Below are positions 5,988-11,904 of a stretch of 11,904 nt of DNA, piece by piece; positions within the stretch are counted from its first letter, which is position 1, and each line of letters opens with the position of its first letter. The notes beneath the pieces are model-generated. The model saw nothing but the letters and a program-made list of their open reading frames with translations. It was not told where the DNA came from and did not search any database. The stretch covers positions 1 through 11,904 of the forward strand of contig URYP01000065.1 of assembly GCA_900552115.1 (NCBI GenBank), read 5' to 3'. Both the position numbers and the translations under genes were made by a program. The stretch comes from an uncultured Oscillospiraceae bacterium. Its GTDB lineage: Bacteria; Bacillota; Clostridia; Oscillospirales; Acutalibacteraceae.

Positions 5988-8900
5988 ATGAGCAGCGTCA
6001 CGTTTATGCAGATTTTCAGCCCCTACCTATCCGCCGGGGCCGTTTCCGCCGCCGTCGCAGAGGCGGGCGTGGAAGATATGCGCATCGATAAAAGCCGCGG
6101 CCGTTTAACAGCCCGGCTGGACTTTAATACCTTTGTGGACATACAGGCTCTCGAAGCCGCGGAAACCGCGGTTTCGCAGGGCCTGGCGGCTTGTATGCCG
6201 CTGTCGGCGGTCGAGTTTGCCCCTTCCTATCCGCCGGAGTGCCTGACCCCGGACAGCTTCGATACGGTCGCGGCGCTTCTCAGCCGCCGGCACCACGCCA
6301 TCAACGGCACGCTGCGGGACGCGGGCTGCCGTATAGAGGGAGACGCCGTTATCCTTACACTGGCGCACGGCGGTCTGGATATCCTGCAGGCCACCAAAGC
6401 GGATACGCTGCTCGTGCAGCTGATCAAAGAACTGTTCGGTCGTGTGGTTTCTATTGTTTTTGACGGCGTCACCGATATGAGCAGCGACAACGAGGAATAC
6501 CGTCAAATGATGGAGGAAGCCGACCGAGAAGCGGCCAAGCGGGCGCAGGAACGGGCCGCCGCTTTGGCGGCGGCGGCGCCGCCTCCGGAAAAAGGGGCGG
6601 TCCCCAAAGCTATCAAGCCGGCGGATCCCCTGCATAAACCGGCGGACGGCCTGCCTATTTATATGGATACCGTACAGCCGCTTTTTGGGCCGGCCATCCG
6701 GGAAAAACCTGTGGCCATGAATACGCTGGAGGCGGACGGCAGCCAGGTGACGGTGTGGGGTGAAATTTTCAAGAACGAATCCCGCCCCAACCGGGACGGC
6801 ACCAAAACCCGCTACACGGTGTTTATTACAGATAAAACCAATTCGGTTGGAATCAGCGTGTGGGCGGACCATAAGCGTGACAAAGATAAAATCGATGTTC
6901 TGGAGGGCCTGAAGAAAGGCGACTGCCTGATCGTAAGCGGCAAATATGATTATGACGAATGGGCCAAAAGTAATTTGCTGCGGCCACGGTCAATGGCCCT
7001 GGTGACCAAATATACCCGTATGGACCGGGCGCCTGAAAAACGGGTGGAGCTGCATATGCATACCAAGATGTCCATGATGGATGCGGTATCCACAGCGGAA
7101 ACGTTAGTGACCCGTGCGGCCTCCTGGGGGCACAAGGCGGTGGCCATCACCGACCACGGCGTGGTGCAGGCGTTTCCCGAAGCCATGAATACCGCCGCCA
7201 AGCTGGCTAAAAAGGGACAGGATATCAAAATCCTTTATGGGGTGGAAGCCTACTACATAAACGACAGCGCCGCGGTGGTGGACGGACAGGCACAGGGCCC
7301 GCTGGATGGCGAAATTATTGTGTTTGATATTGAAACCACGGGATTAAGCGCCCGCAACGACCGCATCACGGAAATCGGCGCTGTCCGCCTGCGGGGGGGA
7401 GAGGTGCAGGAGGAATTCGACACCTTTGTCAATCCCGGCATCCCCATCCCGCCCAAAATTACGCAGCTTACCGGCATCGACGACGGTATGGTGGCGGACG
7501 CTCCGGCGGAAAAAGAGGCTTTGGAAAAATTCTACGCCTTCTGCGGCGACACACAAGTGCTGGTGGCGCATAACGCCGGCTTCGATACGTCCTTTATCCG
7601 CGCCGCCGCGTCGCGCAGCGGGATGGACTATCCCTTTTCCGCAATCGATACGGTGCCGATCTGCCGGGCTCTGTATCCCCGGCTTAAAAACCATAAGCTG
7701 GACACGGTGGCGGGCCATCTGAAGCTCGCGCCCTTTAACCATCACCGCGCCTGTGACGACGCCCGCGTACTGGCCGATATTTTCGTACACTTGGCCGCCG
7801 ATATGAAGGAGCAGCGCTCCATTACCTCGGTAGAGGATATCAACACCATGCTGTCCGGTGTGGATACCAAGTCGGTGCGGCCTTATCACCAGATTATTCT
7901 AGTGAAAAATCTAAAAGGCCTTAAAAACCTGTATAAACTGATCACTTGGTCTCATGTGAAAAATTATCACAAAAAACCCCGCATTACCAAGAGCAAGCTG
8001 GAGGAATTGCGGGAGGGCCTGATTATCGGCAGCGCCTGTGAACAGGGTGAGCTGTTCAAAGCCATTGTTGCCGGCAAGCCGTGGGGCGAGCTGTGCGACA
8101 TCGCCAAGTTTTACGATTTTCTGGAAATCCAGCCGCTGGGCAACAACCGCTTTATGCTGCGGGAAGGCATGGCGCGGGATGAAGAACAGCTCAGGGAATT
8201 CAACCGCACGGTCGTCAAGCTGGGTGAAAAACTGAATAAACCGGTATGCGCCACCTGCGACGTGCATTTCTGCGATCCGGAGGATGAGATCTACCGCCGC
8301 ATCCTGATGGCGGGCCAGGGCTTTTCCGACGCGGACAATCAAGCGCCCCTCTATTTGCGCACCACAGAGGAGATGCTGGAGGAATTCGCCTATCTGGGCC
8401 GGGAAAAAGCCTACGAGGTAGTGGTGGAGAACCCGGGACGCATCGCGGATGAGATTGAGCAAATCCGTCCCATCCCGGAGGGCACCTATCCTCCACATAT
8501 CGACGGCGCGGAAGAACAGCTTCAAGAAATCACCTGGAGCCGGGCGAAAGAGATTTACGGCGACCCAGTGCCCGAGATCGTGGCGCAGCGCCTCGACAGG
8601 GAGCTGGGATCCATCATCAAGCACGGCTTCGCCGTGCTGTATATGATCGCGCAAAAGCTGGTGAAGGATTCGGTCGACCACGGCTATCTGGTCGGGTCGC
8701 GGGGATCGGTCGGCTCCTCGTTCGTCGCCAATATGGCCGGCATTTCGGAAGTGAATCCGCTGGCGCCCCATTACATATGTAAAAAGTGCAAATACTCCGA
8801 ATTCTTTGTCAAAGGGGAAGTCGGTTCCGGCTTCGACCTGCCGGAAAAGGTGTGCCCGGTGTGCGGGGAGCCGTTGGGACGGGACGGCCACGAAATCCCG

Positions 8901-10370
8901 TTTGAAACCTTCCTGGGCTTCGATGGCGACAAGGCCCCGGATATCGACCTCAACTTCGCGGGCGAATACCAGCTAAAGGCGCATAAATACACGGAGTCGC
9001 TGTTCGGCAGCGACCACGTGTTCAAGGCCGGCACCATCTCCACACTGGCGGATAAGACCGCCTATGGCTTCGTCCGCAAATACGCGGAGGATCGGGGCAT
9101 GGTGCTGGATAACGCCGAGATCGACCGGCTGACGCTTGGCTGCAGTGGCGTCAAACGCACCACCGGCCAGCATCCCGGCGGCATGGTGGTCGTGCCCAAC
9201 GACAGGGAAGCCGAGGATTTCACCCCGGTGCAGCATCCGGCGGACGATCCCAATTCCGACATCCTGACGACGCATTTCGACTTCCATTCCATTCACGATA
9301 CCATTCTCAAGCTGGATAACCTGGGGCACGATATTCCCACCATGTATAAGTACCTGGAGGAGTATACCGGCATCAGCGTGATGGATGTATCCATGTCCGA
9401 TCCCCAGGTGTATGAGCTGTTTACCTCGCCGAAGCCCCTGGGGGTGACCGAGGAGGACATCGGCTGCAACACCGGTACCCTGTCAATCCCGGAAATGGGT
9501 ACGCCTTTTGTGCGGCAGATGCTGCTGGACTGCCGCCCCAAAACCTTTGCCGACCTGCTGCAAATCTCCGGCTTGTCCCACGGCACCGACGTGTGGCTGG
9601 GCAACGCGCAGGAACTGATTAAGGCCGGCACCTGCACCATCTCCGAGGTTATCGGTACCCGTGACAGCATCATGACCACCCTGATGCACAAAGGGCTGGA
9701 ACCGAAAATGGCCTTTAAAATCATGGAGATTGTGCGAAAAGGCAACGCGACCCGGCTGCTCACCGATGAGCATTTTGAAGCCATGCGGGAAAACAACGTA
9801 CCCCAGTGGTATATCGATTCCTGCATGAAGATCAAATACATGTTCCCCAAAGCCCACGCGGCGGCCTATATCATCGCCGCCCTGCGGGTAGCGTGGTACA
9901 AGGTGCATCGTCCGGCGGAATACTACGCCGCCTACTTCACAGTGCGCAGCGACGACTTCGACGCCCAGCCGGTCATCGAGGGTAAATACGCGGTTAAAAA
10001 CATGATGGAAGAGATCCGCAAGCGGGGGAAGGAAGCCTCCAAAAAAGAGCAGGACTGCGCGGATACCCTGCACATCGTCTACGAGGCCATGCAGCGGGGG
10101 ATCGTGTTCCTGCCGGTCGACCTGTATAAATCCCATTCGTATAAATTCCAGATGGAAGACGGGAAGATTCGCCTGCCCTTCAGCTCTGTCAAGGGCCTTG
10201 GCGGTGCGGCCGCGCAGGGATTGATGGACGCCCGCGGAGACGGGCCGTATATCTCCTGCGACGACTTGCAGAGCCGCAGCGGCGTGTCCAAGGCTGTCGT
10301 CGATTCCCTGCGCCAGCTCGGCGCGTTGGACGGTCTGGCGGAAACCAGCCAGATGTCGCTTTTCGGATAA
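5988..10370 (+). CDS. polC: DNA polymerase III alpha subunit, Gram-positive PolC type
   Basis: PolC is the main replicative polymerase of Firmicutes, with polymerase and proofreading activity in one chain. The 1460 residues are close to the family norm. In order: an N-terminal region, a charged Ala/Pro-rich linker (about 170-215), an OB fold (about 250-342), the first PHP part starting near residue 353 (E-L-H-M-H-T-K), an inserted DEDDh 3'-5' exonuclease (Asp447, Glu449, Asp533, His586, Asp591), the rest of PHP, and the polymerase core. The core has a zinc site (Cys931, Cys934, Cys956, Cys959) and the catalytic P-D-I-D-L-N-F with Asp985 and Asp987. The chain ends Q-M-S-L-F-G, a beta-clamp binding motif. 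The ATG at 5988 has AAAAGGA upstream; the frame stays open to 5823 inside ispG, but that extension is not PolC-like. It closes the cluster. Confidence 0.98.
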   Translation: MSSVTFMQIFSPYLSAGAVSAAVAEAGVEDMRIDKSRGRLTARLDFNTFVDIQALEAAETAVSQGLAACMPLSAVEFAPSYPPECLTPDSFDTVAALLSRRHHAINGTLRDAGCRIEGDAVILTLAHGGLDILQATKADTLLVQLIKELFGRVVSIVFDGVTDMSSDNEEYRQMMEEADREAAKRAQERAAALAAAAPPPEKGAVPKAIKPADPLHKPADGLPIYMDTVQPLFGPAIREKPVAMNTLEADGSQVTVWGEIFKNESRPNRDGTKTRYTVFITDKTNSVGISVWADHKRDKDKIDVLEGLKKGDCLIVSGKYDYDEWAKSNLLRPRSMALVTKYTRMDRAPEKRVELHMHTKMSMMDAVSTAETLVTRAASWGHKAVAITDHGVVQAFPEAMNTAAKLAKKGQDIKILYGVEAYYINDSAAVVDGQAQGPLDGEIIVFDIETTGLSARNDRITEIGAVRLRGGEVQEEFDTFVNPGIPIPPKITQLTGIDDGMVADAPAEKEALEKFYAFCGDTQVLVAHNAGFDTSFIRAAASRSGMDYPFSAIDTVPICRALYPRLKNHKLDTVAGHLKLAPFNHHRACDDARVLADIFVHLAADMKEQRSITSVEDINTMLSGVDTKSVRPYHQIILVKNLKGLKNLYKLITWSHVKNYHKKPRITKSKLEELREGLIIGSACEQGELFKAIVAGKPWGELCDIAKFYDFLEIQPLGNNRFMLREGMARDEEQLREFNRTVVKLGEKLNKPVCATCDVHFCDPEDEIYRRILMAGQGFSDADNQAPLYLRTTEEMLEEFAYLGREKAYEVVVENPGRIADEIEQIRPIPEGTYPPHIDGAEEQLQEITWSRAKEIYGDPVPEIVAQRLDRELGSIIKHGFAVLYMIAQKLVKDSVDHGYLVGSRGSVGSSFVANMAGISEVNPLAPHYICKKCKYSEFFVKGEVGSGFDLPEKVCPVCGEPLGRDGHEIPFETFLGFDGDKAPDIDLNFAGEYQLKAHKYTESLFGSDHVFKAGTISTLADKTAYGFVRKYAEDRGMVLDNAEIDRLTLGCSGVKRTTGQHPGGMVVVPNDREAEDFTPVQHPADDPNSDILTTHFDFHSIHDTILKLDNLGHDIPTMYKYLEEYTGISVMDVSMSDPQVYELFTSPKPLGVTEEDIGCNTGTLSIPEMGTPFVRQMLLDCRPKTFADLLQISGLSHGTDVWLGNAQELIKAGTCTISEVIGTRDSIMTTLMHKGLEPKMAFKIMEIVRKGNATRLLTDEHFEAMRENNVPQWYIDSCMKIKYMFPKAHAAAYIIAALRVAWYKVHRPAEYYAAYFTVRSDDFDAQPVIEGKYAVKNMMEEIRKRGKEASKKEQDCADTLHIVYEAMQRGIVFLPVDLYKSHSYKFQMEDGKIRLPFSSVKGLGGAAAQGLMDARGDGPYISCDDLQSRSGVSKAVVDSLRQLGALDGLAETSQMSLFG

Positions 10371-10382
10371 GCGAAAAAATAG

Positions 10383-10411
10383 TTGACAGCCTGTATTTGC
10401 TGTGATATCAT
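10383..10411 (+). promoter_or_regulatory. Strong sigma-A promoter upstream of hisZ
   Basis: A perfect -35 box TTGACA (10383-10388), a 17-base spacer and a -10 box TATCAT (10406-10411) are preceded by TGA at 10403-10405, which forms an extended -10 element. Transcription would begin near 10418. It lies just 12 bases after the polC stop. I see no terminator for polC, so upstream transcripts may also read through. Confidence 0.85.
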
Positions 10412-10420
10412 ATCATCACA

Positions 10421-10432
10421 TTAGCGAACTAA
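10421..10432 (+). promoter_or_regulatory. Candidate operator dyad TTAG-N4-CTAA in the hisZ leader
   Basis: TTAGCGAACTAA is a perfect 4-bp inverted repeat with a 4-base centre, placed just after the predicted transcription start. The position suits repressor binding. The half-site arrangement is reminiscent of operators of TrpR-type proteins (CTAG...CTAG). A histidine-responsive TrpR-like repressor (YerC/HisR) is one possibility, but this is inference from a short motif. Confidence 0.3.
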
Positions 10433-10450
10433 AGCGATCGAGGGGATAGT

Positions 10451-11245
10451 ATGAGAAAAAACAGACGGATCACTCCTGAAGGGACGCGCGACCTCCTGTT
10501 CGAGGAATGCCTGGCCCGCCGGGAGGTGGAAACCCGGCTGACCGATTTGTTCGTGCAGCGGGGGTTTTCCGAGGTGATGACCCCCGGCATTGAATTTTAT
10601 GACGTGGTGCCGGGCGACAACGAGGCCATCCCGCCTGAAAGTGTTTATAAGCTGACCGATACCAAAGGCCGCCTGCTGGCGGTGCGGCCGGATTCGACCA
10701 TGCCCATCGCGCGGCTGACCGCCACGCGTCTGCAAAACGCGCGGCTGCCCATCCGGCTGTATTACGCGCAGGACGTGTTCCGCCTGAATCACGGTATGGC
10801 CGGGCATAACGACCAGATTTTTCAGGCGGGCGTGGAGCTGATCGGCGCCGCCGGGGAGAGGGCCGACCTGGAAATGATCTCGCTGGCGGCCCAGTCCCTG
10901 CGTTCCTGTGCGGGGGAGAAATTTCGTCTGGAAATCGGTCATGTGGGGGTGTTCCGCTCCCTGGTGGAGCAGCTGGCGGTGGAGCCGGAGGTGCTGCTGA
11001 TGGACGAGCCCACCAGCGCGCTCGACCCGATCTCCACCTCCAAAATCGAGGATTTGGCTATGGAGCTGAAAAATGAGTATACGATTATCATGGTAACCCA
11101 TAACATGCAGCAGGCAGCCCGTATTTCGGATAAGACGGCGTTTTTCCTGCTGGGGGATATGGTGGAGTATGGGGACACGGAAAAGCTGTTTTCGTTCCCG
11201 CAGGACAAACGCACGGAAGAGTACATTACAGGGAGGTTCGGATAA
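10451..11245 (+). CDS. hisZ'-'pstB: In-frame chimera: HisZ N-terminal part joined to PstB C-terminal part
   Basis: The ATG at 10451 has GAGGGG five bases upstream. Residues 1 to about 174 are the first half of HisZ, the histidyl-tRNA-synthetase-like regulatory subunit of ATP phosphoribosyltransferase: T-P-E-G-T-R-D-L-L (8-16), [12 protein letters not shown], and the class II motif-2 region ending Q-A-G-V-E-L-I-G. From about 175-178 on, the sequence is the end of PstB, the ATPase of the phosphate ABC transporter. It has Walker B L-L-M-D-E-P (182-187), D-loop S-A-L-D, the switch histidine in I-M-V-T-H-N-M, and the usual ending Y-I-T-G-R-F-G. HisZ normally has about 390 residues and PstB about 250. 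Here HisZ loses its second half and PstB loses Walker A, the Q-loop and the S-G-G-Q signature. Neither activity is expected. It is either a genomic deletion junction or an assembly misjoin; the frame is preserved across it. Confidence 0.88.
   Translation: MRKNRRITPEGTRDLLFEECLARREVETRLTDLFVQRGFSEVMTPGIEFYDVVPGDNEAIPPESVYKLTDTKGRLLAVRPDSTMPIARLTATRLQNARLPIRLYYAQDVFRLNHGMAGHNDQIFQAGVELIGAAGERADLEMISLAAQSLRSCAGEKFRLEIGHVGVFRSLVEQLAVEPEVLLMDEPTSALDPISTSKIEDLAMELKNEYTIIMVTHNMQQAARISDKTAFFLLGDMVEYGDTEKLFSFPQDKRTEEYITGRFG
10961..10990 (+). other. hisZ/pstB junction zone
   Basis: The family identity switches here, between [11 protein letters not shown] (HisZ) and [13 protein letters not shown] (PstB). 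The 8-mer GGTGGAGC occurs twice, at 10963-10970 and 10978-10985, around the switch. Short repeats like this can mark a microhomology-mediated join, but may be chance in GC-rich coding sequence. The exact breakpoint cannot be fixed without parental sequences. Confidence 0.7.
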
Positions 11246-11904
11246 ATGCGCAACCGCTTTGACCGGCAGCTGGAACGGCTCAACGCCGAGCTGACCGAGA
11301 TGGGAGAACTGATCGAGGACGCTATTGACGGCGCGGTGGCGTCGCTGGCTGACCGCTCCGAAGAGCGGGTCAAGGATACCGAGCTGCTGGAAAAGGATAT
11401 CAATCAGAAAGAAAGCGATATTGAAAGCCTCTGCCTCAAGCTGCTGCTCCAGCAGCAGCCGGTGGCCAGCGACCTCCGCTTGATCTCGGCGGCTCTCAAA
11501 ATGATCACCGATATGGAGCGTATTGGTGATCAGGCTGCGGACATTGCCGATCTCAGCCTGTTCATGCCCGCCGACCTGCCCCGTGACCGTATCAGCCGTT
11601 TGTTCCAGATGGCGGACGAAACCACCGATATGGTGAAAAAAAGCGTCAAAGCTTTTGTCGACCGGGATATCGCCCTGGCGCAGGACGTCATTGCGCAGGA
11701 CGATGTGGTGGACGATCTCTTTACGCTGGTAAAAAAGGATATTATCGCCTGGATCCGCCAGGATACCGACAGCGGCGAACCCGCCATGGACCTGCTCATG
11801 GTGGCAAAATATTTTGAACGTATCGGCGACCATGCCGTCAATCTGGCGGAATGGGTCATTTTTTCGATCACCGGCCAGCACAAGCTGGGAGATCCCATGC
11901 AATA
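11246..11904 (+). CDS. phoU: Phosphate signalling regulator PhoU (stop codon cut by window edge)
   Basis: PhoU is a cytosolic helical protein that links the Pst phosphate transporter to the PhoR-PhoB/P two-component system and dampens phosphate uptake. The ATG at 11246 directly follows the TAA of the pstB tail, with GGGAGG at 11231-11236 as ribosome site; pstB-phoU adjacency is normal. The frame runs 219 codons to the window end, matching the family length. It holds the two repeats expected of tandem three-helix bundles, with metal-binding motifs E-R-I-G-D-Q (residues 91-96) and E-R-I-G-D-H (191-196). The final two bases, TA, are probably the start of the stop codon. The gene is intact. If the upstream join is real, it is now transcribed from the hisZ promoter rather than the pst promoter. 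Confidence 0.95.
   Translation, partial: MRNRFDRQLERLNAELTEMGELIEDAIDGAVASLADRSEERVKDTELLEKDINQKESDIESLCLKLLLQQQPVASDLRLISAALKMITDMERIGDQAADIADLSLFMPADLPRDRISRLFQMADETTDMVKKSVKAFVDRDIALAQDVIAQDDVVDDLFTLVKKDIIAWIRQDTDSGEPAMDLLMVAKYFERIGDHAVNLAEWVIFSITGQHKLGDPMQ

Noticed and set aside
10421..11902. A 493-codon minus-strand open frame opposite hisZ'-'pstB and phoU
   Set aside because: It is antisense to recognised HisZ, PstB and PhoU sequence. Such long open antisense frames are common in GC-rich genes, and its protein has no recognisable motif or ribosome site.
1..11904. CRISPR arrays, insertion sequences, tRNA or rRNA genes
   Set aside because: I saw no regularly spaced repeats, transposase motifs, terminal inverted repeats or conserved RNA gene sequence in the window.

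Overview
The window looks like a chromosomal segment from a Gram-positive member of the Clostridia, possibly in or near the Oscillospirales. The reasons are a PolC-type replicative polymerase, the uppS-cdsA-dxr-rseP-ispG-polC gene order typical of Firmicutes, a MEP-pathway isoprenoid route, strong AGGAGG-like ribosome binding sites and sigma-A-type promoters. The organism assignment is inference. Almost all coding sequence after about base 890 is GC-rich, while the first 890 bases are clearly more AT-rich.

Left end (1-890): the last 18 codons of an unidentified plus-strand gene converge with a minus-strand cold-shock protein gene (csp), with a strong shared hairpin between them. The csp gene has a near-consensus promoter (TTGACA, 17 bases, TACTAT). 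Its leader of about 130 nt contains a perfect 19-bp inverted repeat followed by seven T's, which has the form of an intrinsic terminator or attenuator. A stretch without a recognisable gene follows. Next comes a promoter with two near-identical operator-like dyads of BlaI/MecI/CopY type, driving an 17-codon ORF that matches the start of a BlaI-family repressor and then stops. A hairpin separates this remnant from uppS.

Centre (961-10370): six tightly packed genes on the plus strand. uppS (undecaprenyl diphosphate synthase), dxr and ispG (MEP pathway) supply the isoprenoid carrier for cell-wall synthesis. cdsA makes CDP-diacylglycerol for phospholipids. rseP is the site-2 intramembrane metalloprotease. 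polC is the replicative DNA polymerase III alpha subunit. The genes look co-transcribed, and the catalytic residues checked are intact.

Right end (10371-11904): a strong extended -10 promoter with a TTAG-N4-CTAA dyad precedes a hisZ start. After about 174 codons the hisZ reading frame changes in frame into the last 90 or so codons of pstB, the phosphate-transporter ATPase. A full-length phoU follows directly, and the window ends on the first two bases of its probable stop codon. The hisZ-pstB join cannot encode a working HisZ or a working PstB. It is either a real deletion/rearrangement or an assembly misjoin.

The main unusual signals are the hisZ/pstB chimera, the beheaded BlaI-type locus placed in front of an essential cell-envelope operon, and the attenuator-like csp leader. 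I did not find a clear new multi-gene system here. The two truncated genes flanking an ordinary conserved cluster call for an assembly check first.
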